A program made the position numbers and the translations under genes. Below the pieces are notes generated by a model. It ran no database searches. It was given only the letters and a program-made list of their open reading frames with translations, and was not told where the DNA came from. A stretch of DNA of 64,000 nucleotides from Neoceratodus forsteri (lineage: Eukaryota > Chordata > Ceratodontiformes > Ceratodontidae): positions 167,466,501-167,530,500 of the forward strand of contig CM028131.1 in the NCBI GenBank assembly GCA_016271365.2, read 5' to 3'. The stretch's first letter is position 1. The number at the start of each line of letters is the position of its first letter. Shown in pieces: positions 21,722-32,642 of this stretch.

Positions 21722-21862
21722 CAATAAGGCATGACATGGTGTGGCATATCATGGGATATAATCACGCCTCGGGTGGTTGGGCAGGGGGCCGCAGGCTGAG
21801 TGCATCCAACCATCTGATAAGTGACGCTATCCCATGATATACCACACCCTGGAATGACTTAT
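21722..21862. mobile_element. Short MITE with about 55-bp inverted arms
   Basis: Left arm GTGTGGCATATCATGGGATA, right arm reverse-complemented GTGTGGTATATCATGGGATA, continuing to GGTTGGATGCA at the loop. About 140 bp, non-coding. Possible outer ends AAGGCATGACATGG and AAGTCATTCCAGGG. Superfamily not assignable. Confidence 0.7.
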
Positions 21863-22765
21863 TGTTATTATGAACTAGCAAAACATTTTTGCAGTACAAA
21901 AAATAATTTAAAAAAGTTTAAAATATTTTGAAAATGGGTTTTTAGGGTGTTGGATGAATACCTTTTAAGAAAATAGTCCCTGGCAGCAGGTGGCACTGCT
22001 ATAACTGCAGTTCCTGGAGAAGATGTAATCTTTTTCACTATCCCAGGGCTATTGCTGCATGTATACTGTGTAAGCTCCCTTTGTTGCATTTTTCTTTCAG
22101 TATATTTTGATTTGGGTTTATTTGGTTTTGCCAGTTTGCCTGCAACCACCCTTTCTGTTGTTGCCAGCATCATGTTGCTGATTGTGGGAAAGGCGGTGAA
22201 AGAAATGGTTAGAAAATATTTTTTTTCTTGAACTTAGTTTCTCTACATGTCATTTTTGGGTGAGGGGCAGGGTGTACATTATGTGGAGCAGTTTGAGAAT
22301 GAGCAGTAAGAGAGGATTTAAATGATCTTCTTCACTGGAGAATGCCACTTGTGTGCCTCTTACTTTGTCTAACCCACACAAAAAAGACAGTTAGAAATGG
22401 GAAATTGGGTAGTGACTTTGTGATTTCAGTCAGTGTTGGTTAAGTTTGTCAGAAGAACCGCTTTAGCTGCAAATTGCTCCACCCTGACAAAAAGGCTACC
22501 TTGGCTGCATTACTGTATGAGCAGGTCCAGACAGAAAATCGGGAATCCAAACAAAGATACAAGCTCTGGCTGCTGAACTGCTTCTTGCAGTACACTTTTT
22601 ACCATATTAAGGGACATGAGAACCACTGCGGTTGAAGGAGTTAGGTGTAAGTGAGGAGGCTGGTGACCGGAGGTTTTTTGAAGCTGTAATTATGTAGCCC
22701 GATATCATCATGGTTTCAAAGAGTTCTCGGCCAATCAGCTTTCCGTATTTTCAGTCAGCAGTTCA
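21863..22765. other. Stretch with no recognised feature
   Basis: No coding similarity and no repeat that pairs with another region. It separates two blocks of the 60-61 bp satellite, so it probably includes an insertion into an older, longer array. Confidence 0.4.
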
Positions 22766-22774
22766 AAATATACA

Positions 22775-22845
22775 TTATACAAATATGGGGATGGCAATCA
22801 GAGGGGTGGTGCCACTAGACACCAGGGAAACATTATACAAGCCAA
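22775..22845. repeat. One isolated unit of the 60-61 bp satellite
   Basis: ATACAAATATGGGGATGGCA then GTGCCACTAGACACCAGGGA and AACATTATACAAGCC: a single full unit, separated from the main array by about 220 bp of unrelated sequence (22846-23064). Confidence 0.85.
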
Positions 22846-23064
22846 CTCCAAACACTTGCGGCCTGCGCACGATGAGGGAAACAGGGTGAGCTGAGAAAAG
22901 GTGGCTAACCCTGTTACAACATGCAGTTACAAACTTGCAGCATCACTTCTTGCCTTAATATGCCACAAAGAAGTACTCAATGACAGTGTTAAACAAAAAT
23001 ATAAAGATGTTTTATTGAAAGAATAACAAACTGGTTAGAGTACACAATTGCCCTCACCCTGTGC

Positions 23065-23700
23065 ACAAACATGCCACTAGACAGCAGGGAAACATTATGC
23101 AAATACAGGGACAGCAATCTTAGGATGGGAGATGCCACTAGACATCAGGGAAACATTATAGAAATACAGGTCTGGTAACTGGAGGGCAGGGGCTGCCACT
23201 AGACACCAGAGAAACATTATACAAGTACGGGGATGGCAATTGAAGGGTGCGAGTGCCACTAGATGCCAGGGAAACACTATACAAATATGGGAACGATAAC
23301 TGGAGGGTAGAGATTCAACTAGACACCAGGGAAACATTATACAAATACAGGGACAGTAACTGGAGGGTGGGGGGATGCCACTAGACAGCAGGGAATCATT
23401 ACAAAAATACAGGACTAGTAATCAGAGGGCTTTGGCTGCCACTAGATACCAAGGAAACATTATACAAACACAGGGATGGCAATTGGAGGGTAGGAGTGCC
23501 ACTAGACACCAGGGAAACCCTGTACAAATATGAGAATGACAATCAGAGGGTAAGTGTGCAACTAGACACCAGGGAAACATTATACAAATAAAGGGGCAGT
23601 AATGTGACAGTAGGGGTGCCACTAGACACCAGAAAATCATTATATAAATATGGAGCTGGTGATTGGACAGCAGGGGATGCCAATAAACACCAGGGAAATG
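23065..23700. repeat. 60-61 bp satellite array, about 11 units
   Basis: GCCACTAGACACCAGGGAAA recurs at about 23073, 23134, 23195, 23255, 23315, 23377, 23438, 23498, 23558, 23618 and 23679, giving a period of 60-62 bp. The rest of each unit reads roughly CATTATACAAATACAGGGAT then GGCAATTGGAGGGTAGGGG. Units diverge by perhaps 15-25 percent by eye. Minus-strand reading frames through it are repeat artefacts. Confidence 0.9.
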
Positions 23701-24040
23701 GTGGCTCACTGCTGTCAGTGCAGCTAGAGTTCCAGCTGCAGCTGTAGAACTCAAGGAAGTCCCACTGTTCTCATACAGAGACCACGGGTTAATGGTTCTT
23801 CTCACTAAGCTGGGAACCCTGGATTTTAGGGTGCCCAGAAAACACATTTCTGGTAAGTTTTTAAAAAAGCAAACAGCAGAATCTAGTGAAACGAGTCCTG
23901 TTTAGTTAGGTTCAGGTGTTTTTTTTATGCATTTTTAGTGTTTGTGAGTTTAAAATGAGAAATAAAATGGTGGTCGACGCAATTGGTATTTTTTTCAGCA
24001 CGAGAGTTAAATGATGAAAACAGGTCATCACAATTTTTTT
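23701..24040. other. Stretch with no recognised feature
   Basis: Unassigned DNA between the satellite and a palindrome-family copy; a short T-rich tract lies near 24033. Confidence 0.4.
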
Positions 24041-24485
24041 TTTTGCATGTTTGCTTACTGTTCACATCAGGATGTTAACTCTAAAATCATTATAACTCTG
24101 GAACCATATAGTATTGTTTCACAAAACCTTTCACAGGAGCACCCTTGGCATAGAACCCTTCAGCTCTGAAAATGTCATGAAAAAATACCACACAACATAG
24201 GCTATAGGTGAGAGCAAAAAATACCCAATGTTATGTATAGGGAAACCAAAAGTGTTTTTTTTTCTGTTTTTTGGTGCTCCATTATTGAAAACTGAATAAA
24301 ATGCTGTCACAAAACTTTTTACATCTTAAGACTCTGGCAGCCTGACAGTGCATGCCAAATCTTGGGCTATTTTCTCAAATGACACCAACTTATTAAGGTA
24401 CAATAATTGGGGTATAACATTAAATGGCCTACTTAGCCCTAACTATAGGGGTGTTACTGTGCCCCTGTAATATGTGTATCTTAAG
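24041..24485. repeat. Arm of a palindrome-family element (half copy)
   Basis: The right end reads CATTAAATGGCCTACTTAGC, then CCTAACTATAGGGG and GTGCCCCTGTAATATGTGTA, matching the left arm of the palindrome at 40857-41575 just before its (TA)n loop. The opposite arm is missing here. Confidence 0.55.
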
Positions 24486-24554
24486 TTAAAGTTAAAAGAT
24501 GTCATACCTAGAAACAAGCTTTGTCTCACTGTTCCTTTTCTGATTACCAATTCT

Positions 24555-24660
24555 AAATACATAGAGTACATAAATTGGATGGACCAGACTGGATAGACCA
24601 GTGGTCATTTTCTGCCAACAGTGTCTCTGAATCTGTGTAAATACATAAGTAAATGTGTGC
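24555..24660 (+). mobile_element. CR1-type 3' tail fragment
   Basis: GGATGGACCAGACTGGATAG then ACCAGTGGTCATTTTCTGCC and an AACAGTGTCTCTG end follow the order of the CR1 3' UTR used elsewhere in the window. Very short. Confidence 0.5.
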
Positions 24661-25080
24661 ATGTTTTGTTGTCTCATCTGCATAGTGCACCCTCGACTAT
24701 TTCCACACTTCAGTAAAAGACTAAGGTGGGAGAATAATCAATGGTAACAGATAATTTAGGGTGCTTGATAGTAGGTAGCAATAACATAACAAGCAATTGA
24801 TAAAGGTGAATCAGCTGGCTGTATGCAAGAGGGTCTAAAATAGTGGTTGGATAATTAAGAGAGCTCTGTGCATGGTGGTGTGAGTTCCTGTAGCTGTTTG
24901 TTTTCATTATTTCCTGGAGCAGGTCATCATGAGAACGGAGTCTCTTCACATGGATAAACTGGATCTTTAGTCCTGCAACACACATTAAACTGGTATCCAT
25001 CTTATCCAAGTGCTCTGGATAATGGATAATTTTGCTGAGATTATTCCCTCCCTCAGTCCCTCAGTTTATATCTTCAGTGT
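24661..25080. other. Stretch with no recognised feature
   Basis: A minus-strand frame of 99 codons occurs at 24710-25009, but I recognise no family and the region has no supporting signal. Confidence 0.35.
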
Positions 25081-25592
25081 CCTTGGCTCACAATTGAACT
25101 TTCTATGAACTAAGAACTTTATTTAGTTGGAATTGGACTTACTTATTTGAATGCTATGTTCTCAGTGTTTTAGGACATTGTTGGACTTTTGTGCTGAGTT
25201 CTCCTGCATATTGTTGGTAGTTATAATTTAATTGGGGTGGGTTCGGGGTGTATGTGTGGTTAAGTTAGCTTGTACATATATAGCATAGTTTCATTACTTG
25301 TATGTGTATGAGTGTGTTTTAGGGTGAGTGAGTGGTTCATGAATGAGTTTCTTTTAGCTTTAGTGAATATTATTTTTACTATTATAATGTACTTGCCCGA
25401 ACCTTTGGGTAGAGTCAGTTACTCCCCAGCCCAGCTACATACTCTGCATCCTTTCTGTGATGTTCCCCCACCTGCAGAAGTTCATAGTCAATGCAGGGGG
25501 CTGAGGATCTCCAGGAGGCACTGCAGGAGAATTAGGATGAGGAATGAGAGGAGGGCTGTTGGGGAGGTAATCAGGATATTGTGGACTAGGAG

Positions 25593-25916
25593 ATGACCCA
25601 GGGATTGGAGAGGAGTGGTAGATATTTGGTCCCTGCCCCTCAAGTATCCATTGATCTGAGTGGACAGGCAGATGGTGGGCCAGACACCAGTACTCATCCT
25701 CTTCGGGTGGTGCTTTGCAATGCCAGGTCAATGAGGAATCAGACAACAATTATTGTGAATCTTGTTTCTTCCTCCTCATTCAACTTGGCATGTTTTACGG
25801 AGACCAGGCTAGGTGACAACACTGGTCCAGTTTTGGAAGTGGTGGTGCCGGCTGACTTCTCTGTAGTACACTTCCCAAGGAAGGATCGGGGGGAGAGGGG
25901 TAGCTATCTTGTTTAG
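25593..25916 (+). pseudogene. LINE A endonuclease N-terminal part
   Basis: A 107-codon frame reads LRVVLCNARSMRNQTTIIVN, then FNLACFTETRLGDNTGPVLE and HFPRKDRGERG, matching the endonuclease blocks N-A-R-S-x and TET. It breaks before the GGVAI motif. The catalytic Glu (in TETRL) is present. Confidence 0.75.
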
Positions 25917-26119
25917 TACTAAACTGGGATTGGTGGTGCATCCTGTGGGGGACACATCATCCTCTGAGTCCATGTCTGTACATGGTGGTCCAGGTGCTGC
26001 TTGCAGAGTCCTTCTCATATATTGTCCACCAGGGTGTGAAGAGGACTTTCTGAAGGAGATTGTGGAGTTTGTTGCTGACTGATTGTTTGAGGCACCAAGG
26101 TGAATTATCCTCAGTGATT

Positions 26120-26600
26120 TCAATGCCTGAGTCAATGATAAGCTATCACATTTTGGACAGGAGTTCCTCCAGAGCATGTTAGCTCTAGACCTGGTACGAG
26201 CAGTTGCTACTGGAACTTGTTAACATGAACATGCGTTGGACCTGGTATTCAACACAGGGTTTGGATTGGAGAACCTCAGGATTGACCCAATCAGTTGGTT
26301 GGATCATTGTGCCATCAGTTTCAAGTTCAGGGCACTCCTCTGTAGCCATTCCTCTGTGGAGATAGTCAGATACCATCCATTGAGAGGATTGAATCCTGAG
26401 GGTCTTCTGGTGGCACCTGACACATTGGGTATATGGGCAGCCTGTGCTGTGGATATTGGTGAAGCAATGGCAGCCTACAATAGGGCTGTCCCTGTAGTCT
26501 TTGACCTGATCACTGCAGTCTGTGTCCATCCTTTGTTTTTGAATCTTGGCTTACTGTGGTTACAAGGTGCTAAGGTTGATGAAGGCTGACAAAGGTTAGA
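26120..26600 (+). pseudogene. LINE A endonuclease C-terminal part
   Basis: A frame at 26236-26589 reads LDLVFNTGFGLENLRIDPIS then WLDHCAISFKF: the LDLVF and S/WDH motifs of the endonuclease, with the usual Ser of SDH replaced by Leu (WLDH). The GDFN block is visible just upstream as LSDFNA near 26110-26130 in another frame. Confidence 0.65.
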
Positions 26601-26998
26601 AAGGCATTGGAGGAGGTCCAGGGCTCAGGAGGACAAACTGGCTTTGAATACTTGCTATGGTGAGTATCAAAGGGCAATCTCTCATAAGAAGGCAGAATTT
26701 CTGTTCAGAGAGATTGTGGCTGGGAAGAATCAACCAACTCAGCTTTTTCAGGCTGTAGACAGGCTTTTACACCTGGCCTATATGGAGCCCATAAAAGTTG
26801 CATCATTTGAAAAATACTAAGAGTTTTCTCATTTTTTTCTCAGACAGGGTGGCCTTTACTGTCCATCAGTGGGGGGATGGGATATTGCAGCAGGTCTCAG
26901 TGGTCATGGAGTGAGTTTCAGCCAGTGATGCCAGAATAGATCATCACCCTGATTTCTGGGATATGACCTACCTACTGTGAACTGGAAACAAGCTCAAC

Positions 26999-27727
26999 GT
27001 GGCTCTTAGTGGGTTGTGCAGAGCCACTGGGTCCAGTATTCATGGGATCATCGGACATTCCTTGTCAGAGGAGGTCTTTCTGAATTATTTAAAAAGCACA
27101 CTGAAACACAGAAACATTAAAGCATGGACTTTGACAGCAGATAAGGACCACTTGGCCTACCTAGTCTGCCCATTTCCCTACCTACTGGATAAGTTGCAGA
27201 TCCTAGTTAGCCAACTGGTGAAACCCCTTTTGGAAAAAATAACTTTGGACCCAGATGTCCTAGCAAATTACAGACCTGCCTCTAACCTGCCATTTCCAGG
27301 TAAGGTTATCGAGAAGGTAGTTGCGTTGCAGCTTGAGGCTCACCTGGAGACCTTCAGTATTTTTGAACCTCTCCAGCTGTTTTGGTTGAAGTTCAGTACT
27401 GAGAATTCTTTGGTAAGGATGCACAATTATCTGCTCATGGTGAGGGATAGAGGAGAGAGATCAGTTCTCATCCTCCACTATCTCTCCTCTGCATTTGACA
27501 CTGTTGAACATGGATTGTTTTTGGACTGTCTTATGGAATACATGGGACTCATGAGCATAGTTTTTATCTGGTTTGAGTCCTTCTTTCAGAGCAGGTCTGA
27601 AAGGATGGTAATGGGTAATTTCTCATTATGCCCAAGGGACCTGCACTGCAGGGTACCCCAGGGATTGGTCCTTTTGGCCATGTTGTTTACAGACTATATG
27701 CTACCCCTGGGTAAGCTCAGACAGTAA
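26999..27727 (+). pseudogene. LINE A reverse transcriptase, chimeric open frame
   Basis: A 242-codon frame starts with LINE sequence, runs through a 114-bp antisense CR1 tail (27104-27217, 38 codons) and continues with LVKPLLEKITLDPDVLANYR, FPGKVIEKVVALQLEAHLE, LSSAFDTVEHGLFLDCL and CRVPQGLVLLAMLFTDYMLP. The family motifs NYRP.SNLPF, SAFDTVEH and VPQG are clear. The frame stops where another CR1 is inserted, before the YADD box. Length is not evidence of function here: the insert happens to be divisible by three. Confidence 0.75.
27104..27217 (-). mobile_element. CR1 3' tail, 114 bp, inside LINE A
   Basis: The minus strand reads GGGCAGACTAGGTAGGCCAA, then GTGGTCCTTATCTGCTGTC and a TTTCTGTGTTTC end, matching the CR1 tails at 50188 and 53705. 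Short direct repeats (ACTG) flank it. LINE A codons join across it (SerThrLeu|ValLysPro). Confidence 0.8.
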
Positions 27728-28747
27728 AGAGGGAGATGACCAGTGGGGTGCCTCAGAGATTGGTGCTAGGCCCAGTCTTCTTTAATGTCTTCATAAATGA
27801 CATTGCAGAGGGACTGGAGGGGAAGGTATGACTCCTTGTAGATGACAGAAAGATCTGCAATAGGGTCAGCACACTGGGGGGGGGAGATGAGGAGGGATTT
27901 GAGCAATCTGGAGGAATGGTCAAATGTATGGCAGCTGAAATTCAATTCAAAAAAGTGCAAAAGCATGCACTTAGGACACGGTAACCTGAGGGAGGAGTAC
28001 GTAGTGGGGGGTAGGTACTGTCAGCCACCAAACAGGAAAGGGATCTAGGAGTGATTATGTCTGAGGACCTAAAGGTCACTGGACAGAGTGAGAAGGTGGT
28101 TAAAAGGGCCAGCTAGATGTTGGTGTGCATGGGGAGAGGCATCACCAGCAGAAAATGGGAGGTAGTGATGCCATTGTAGAGATCATTGGTGAGATTACAT
28201 CTGGAGTTCAGTGTCCAGTTTTGGAGGCTGCATCTCAGAAAGGACATAGGCAGAGTGGAGGCAGTCCAAAGAAAGGCTATGCAAATGGTACAAGGGCTGC
28301 ACCAAAAGTCATATGAGGAGAGGCTGAAAGCCCTCAATATGTGTTCTCTAGAGATGAGGAGAGACATGATTGAGATGTTCAAATACCTTAAAGGGATAAA
28401 TAAATGCAGGGGGGTAGCATCTTTCAGAAAAGAGGATGGACAAAATCTAGGGGAAATTATATGAAGTTGGGGGGAGATAGAATCGAGTAATGTGTGGAAG
28501 TACTTCTTTACTGAAAGAGCGGTGGATGTTTGGAATAGACTTCTGCAGGGGTGGTGGTGGAGGCAAAGATGGTGGAGGAATTCAAAAATTCATTTGAGAG
28601 ACACAAGGAAATACTAGAAACAAGGAAGGGTGGGAAAGCCACAGATCAGCTACAGTCTGCAGTGTAACTAAAAGGTAATAAAAATGGACAGACTAGATAG
28701 ACCAGTTGGTCCTTATCTGTAACACATTCTATGTATTTATGAATCAA
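27725..28747 (+). mobile_element. CR1 3' half inserted in LINE A
   Basis: The plus strand reads [32 protein letters not shown] (catalytic box VDD), WQLKFNSKKCKSMHLGHGN, VRLHLEFSVQFWRLHLRKDI, SYEERLKALNMCSLEMRRDM, then the C-terminus and 3' UTR. It ends CAGACTAGATAGACCAGTTG then TAACACATTCTATG. It is 5' truncated in mid reverse transcriptase. Confidence 0.85.
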
Positions 28748-29640
28748 GCATTATGGAGTTGGATTTCACTGCTGTGCAGAGGATACTCAGCTCTATTTGT
28801 CCTTTGCACCCCAGGACCAGGGACGGTGGATGTGCTGAACAAACATTTGGCCGAGATCCAGGGTTGGATGTCCTTGAGCTGCTGAGACTCCATCCTGATG
28901 AGCCTGAAGTACCGGTGCTTGAGCCAGGTAGGAAAGTGAGACTCGCAGTGTCAGGAAGGTTATCAAACTTTCACCTCGGTACCTCACATCTTGACAGTGT
29001 CCAACAGGTAAAGAATCTAGGCATCGTTCTGAATGAAGGACTGACATTTGAGGCTCAGGTGTCACTGGCTGTCTGGAGTGGTTTCTACAATCATTAAAAT
29101 ATTAGATGGATTTGTTCACTTGTTCCCCCTAAGGACCGCCTTTACTCGTGCATATTTTCATGACATCTCATCTCGACTTCTGCAAAACCCTGTACCTCGG
29201 GATCAGTGGAGGTGCGCTGCAATGCCTGCAGCTGGTGCAGAACATGGCTGCAAGTTTGTTGACAGGCTTTTCCAGGTTAAGTCACGTTACTCAAGCACTG
29301 CAGGAACAGCACTGGCTGCAGGTCAAGTGGTGCATCTCCTATAAGATTAAGTTGTTAATCTATAATACCCTGCATGGACTGGGTCCAGACTACCTGCATG
29401 GTCTCCTGCATCTGTAAAGCGCCCCACTCGTTCTCTCAGTTCTTCTAATGAGGGCCTCCTGTTGGTTCCCAAGACTCAACTGAAAACATCTGGAGACAGA
29501 GACTTTGGGATAGCAGGACCAGTAATATGGAGTTCACTACCAAGGCTCTGAGGGAGGTCCCCTTGGTTGAAGCATTTAAAGAAGGTCTTAAAACCTACCT
29601 GTTTGCTCAGGTGTTTTGCTCCACTGTGGATTTTAACTGA
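28748..29640 (+). pseudogene. LINE A reverse transcriptase C-terminal part
   Basis: The frame resumes at the insertion junction with HYGVGFHC.AEDTQLYLSFA (catalytic ADDTQLY reads AEDTQLY), then SVQQVKNLGIVLNEGLTFEA (28753-29097). In a shifted frame it continues HLDFCKTLYLGISGGALQCL, QLVQNMAASLL and YKIKLLIYNTLHGLGPDYLH (29148-29417). These are L2-type thumb and C-terminal blocks. At least three frameshifts. Confidence 0.8.
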
Positions 29641-29851
29641 TTTTATTTGATTAATCTGTTTGTGATTGTTGAGTTTTATTGTCATGCTCATGTTGGCCAT
29701 TTAGTATTTGATTGTGCTGATGTATTACTATGTAATGGTGCCCTGGGCCTCTGGGGAAGGATATAATACTACTAATACTACTGCTGCTACTTGTTCTGAG
29801 TTCTCCCAAGTAATTCATAAGAATAACAACTAGGTTATCGCAAGGCTGTCT

Positions 29852-30092
29852 TAAAGGCACTGTGATATAATGGATAGAACACTGGTTTGAGAACCTGGAG
29901 CTTGCCAGTTCATATCCTGCTGAAGTCAGATTCTCAGTGTGACCTTAGGCAAGCTACTTAACCTCTCAGTGCTTCAGTCCAACAATCTATGGAAATGTAT
30001 AGAAGCAAGATACTCTGGAAATGACATGTTGCATCTCAGTTGGGCTATCCTAAGTAAATAAACTGTAAAATAAATGAAAATATAAATAAATC
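29852..30092 (+). mobile_element. MIR/CORE-like SINE
   Basis: Head GTGATATAATGGATAGAACA, B-box-like GCCAGTTCATATCCTGC, then the CORE block GTGTGACCTTAGGCAAGCTA, CTTAACCTCTCAGTGCTTCA, and a TAAGTAAATAAACTGTAAAA tail. The order equals mammalian MIR. Diverged but nearly full length, so an old insertion. Confidence 0.8.
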
Positions 30093-30358
30093 ACAAAACT
30101 CTCTGGAAAAGAAAATGCAGGTCACTAAAATTACTATTATTCATTGTATTCAAGCACCTTATGACACATACGTATGAATGATGAAGCTAAATTATTCTAT
30201 ATATCATAAAAATTATTTGTCAAATTTGCCCAGATGTGGTGCTCTTCAGTGAAGGCAGATTATGCACATAACAACTATTCTAGGATCCTATACCAACCAA
30301 ACTGACTTGGATCAGTTTATAAGTCTAACTGATCCAGGATCAGATGTACAGCCATCCA
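30093..30358. other. Unassigned AT-rich spacer
   Basis: No coding motif. The last 60 bp contain diverged precursors of the following satellite (GGATCAG/CTGATCC phrases). Confidence 0.4.
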
Positions 30359-30582
30359 AACTGATCATGGATTAGCTAGTTTATTACTCAACCTGACCAA
30401 GGATCAGATAGCTTATTACTCAACCTGACCAAGGATCAGCTAGCTCATTACTCAAACTGATCAAGGATCAGCTAGTTTATTACGTAAACTGATCAAGAAT
30501 CAGCTAATTTATTATGGAAACTGATCAAAGGTCAGCTAGCGTATTACTCAAACTAACCAATGATCAGTTTGTGTCAAGTATG
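30359..30582. repeat. 32-bp tandem repeat, 7 units
   Basis: Units start at 30359, 30391, 30423, 30455, 30487, 30519 and 30551, an exact 32-bp period. Consensus begins AACTGATCAAGGATCAGCTA and continues GTTTATTACTCA. Each unit contains the inverted pair CTGATC/GATCAG. Divergence is mainly substitutions with no length change. Confidence 0.9.
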
Positions 30583-30609
30583 TAGTCAACCAAAAACTTG
30601 CAAAACAGT

Positions 30610-30800
30610 AGCCAGCATAGCCTTGTGGTTAGGCCATAAGACTGCAAATCACGGGATCTGGATTTAGATCTCAGTGCCCCAAATTTCTGCTGCAACCTCC
30701 AATGCCTCTGGGGTGATGATTTACATGGCAGCATGGGTGTAAGAATGTTAAACCTACACTAAAGGGATTTAAGGGGACAGGGTCCTATGTATTCTCACAA
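30610..30800 (+). mobile_element. tRNA-derived SINE
   Basis: A-box-like TAGCCTTGTGGTTAGG is followed about 40 bp later by a B-box-like GGATTTAGATCTC, the internal pol III promoter layout of a tRNA head. The body (AACCTCCAATGCCTCTGGGG, TTACATGGCAGCATGGGTGT) is not shared with the other SINEs here. No intact tRNA fold is visible. Confidence 0.6.
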
Positions 30801-32475
30801 CACACTCTCATTCCACATTGGTTCAGTTGGTAAACTGATCCTGGAGCTGGAGGTATGGGAATAATCTAACTGGAGTGATTTATTTGAGATACCATGTGGC
30901 TTTGTTTAAGTGTGGAGATGTATGTTTTTGTATATTTTATATTCTGGCTACTTGTTTCATTTTTTCTTTTCCTTCTGTATCTTGTGACAGGGTGAGCTCT
31001 GTCTGGGGTGGATGCCCATGTGTGGTTTGTCCGCCCCCCCCCCAATTTCTTTCACTCTTTTTTTCTGTGGGACAGCTGCTCATGCTGGGAATGAACATGA
31101 AATGCGTTTCCTGTATGCTTGTCTATTTTAGTGTATCACATTTAATGATTTAATGGAAATAAAAAGAAAAAGATATGATGTGTTCCAAGGGTTGGCAGGA
31201 GAAGGGATAAGAGGAGCATGCCCTCATTCTCCTGTTCCCCCTGCAAACCCAGTGTAACCCTCATGGACTTACAATCTTAATAAAACTATCTTTTGAGATG
31301 AAACAAAAAGGAAAACATAAAACACCCTTAACATAAAACCCCCTTATCCAAGAAATGAGAAGTTGAGTCTAGGTTAGAAAAGATAATAAATATGCACATT
31401 TATGTCTTTACTGTTTGATGAGGAACTCCTGAGAATAAAAGGTTTATACTGGTTTTACCAAAAAGAGGTGGATCATCTGATGGTGATGTTATCCATGAAA
31501 GATATAAAAACCCACCACCTGGAGTAACAAAGATCGGTTGTGGAATCAGTTGAATTCTGATTATCAAATGAAGAGAACCTCAGAACTGTGTGTTTGTTTC
31601 CACAATGCTCTATTTGCAAAGGCTGAAGCTAAGCCTCATGAATTTTTTAAATTAGAAGGTTTGCTGGATACTGGACATTGAATAACCTTTTATCTTCTGT
31701 ATGTTTATTATTTTTATTTTTTTTATTTTCTGATTTGAATAAAATAACAATGTATGTTTGCATTTTTATGCACCTGACTTCTGATTCATTGTCCCACACC
31801 TTCACTTAATCTACCTTCTAAAAACGCTGAAAATGCAAAGTGAGTGGCTGAGTTATCCAAATTCCTTTCTCTGTTAGTTTTCTCTCCTTATTCATTCATG
31901 GAATGACAGTATTTGGTATAAAATGACTGCAGGGTTTGTCTGATACAATTCCCCTCCTACACACCAGTCTGTAACTCTTTGGTGTACAGAGATTGCAGTT
32001 TTTCTCTGCATATAGTCCCTGCAGAGCTAATACAATAATTCCTTGCTGTATAATGGCTGTCATGTTAGTCTACATACACTGAAAAAGCAGAATACCAGCT
32101 CTCAAGGAGGAAGTCATGCAATCAAAGTCGTAGTTCAAAAAGTGAATTTATTGCATTGTGAGCATTTCACAGGCATCAAGGATCACTGAACAAAACCCTG
32201 ATGCTTTAACTGCTTGGTCTATATACACTCCTTGCACATTCAATTCAAGCAAAAGCATAGTTTCTATAAAGGTTGTTACTATCACAGATGTATGGGACTG
32301 TAACACAACAGTTTTCTCTGTGTGCAGTTGAGGCTTTACATTTTTTCCAGTAAGTTAGGAGTGGCCCTCTGAGCCACTGAATGGGCACATTATTAATCTG
32401 ATACAAATCCAATATAGTTTAAGTCAAAGGATCTATTGCAATTGAAAATAAGGGATGAGCAGTATAGATAGAGGA
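30801..32475. other. Long unassigned stretch
   Basis: No protein family match. The 93-codon frame at 30875-31153 crosses a C-rich run and lacks motifs. GATATAAAAACCC near 31500 and GAATAAAATAACA near 31738 could be a TATA box and polyadenylation signal of a decayed LTR or promoter, but no paired LTR, tRNA primer site or gag/pol is seen. At 32140-32220, TCACAGGCATCAAGGATCAC resembles a tRNA-like or SINE phrase without further support. Confidence 0.4.
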
Positions 32476-32477
32476 TA

Positions 32478-32642
32478 ATGTATGGGCCTCGGTGGTTAAC
32501 CACACTATGCTAGCGTCGAGTAGTTACCTTGACAACTTAGGTAAACCTTGAGAGCGCAGCTCGAGAGGTTTTCCGCGGTAGCCAAGGGAACCACAAGATG
32601 CTAGCATAGTGTGGTTGACCACCGAGGCCCATACATTGTCTT
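32478..32642. mobile_element. Young MITE with near-identical inverted ends
   Basis: Left end AATGTATGGGCCTCGGTGGT then TAACCACACTATGCTAGC; the right end is its reverse complement with about one mismatch over 37 bp (TTAACC versus TCAACC). The interior has a second weak palindrome around GCGCAGCTCGAG. About 160 bp, non-coding. Such low arm divergence suggests recent insertion or gene conversion. Confidence 0.75.

Larger units (their letters stand above)
25085..29785 (+). mobile_element. L2-like LINE 'A', interrupted by two CR1 insertions
   Basis: The plus strand carries endonuclease (about 25.7-26.4 kb), reverse transcriptase (26.9-27.72 kb, resuming at 28.75 kb) and the C-terminal domain (to about 29.6 kb). 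A 3' end GGTGCCCTGGGCCTCTGGGG followed by an AAGGATATAATACTACTAAT tail is typical of L2-type ends. A CR1 tail (27104-27217) and a CR1 3' half (27725-28747) are nested in it. The 5' limit near 25.1 kb is uncertain. Frames are broken, so it is inactive. Confidence 0.8.

Noticed and set aside
21565..23700. CRISPR-like regular repeats
   Set aside because: Units are head-to-tail with no unique spacers, in a vertebrate-type repeat landscape with no cas genes; it is a satellite.
23095..23847. Minus-strand frames of 80 and 141 codons with a repeated peptide
   Set aside because: Translation of the 60-61 bp satellite; peptide repeats follow DNA repeats and frames are not conserved between units.
30801..31790. 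Possible solo LTR with TATAAAA and AATAAA
   Set aside because: No TG...CA ends with a target duplication, no paired LTR and no gag/pol or primer site could be shown.
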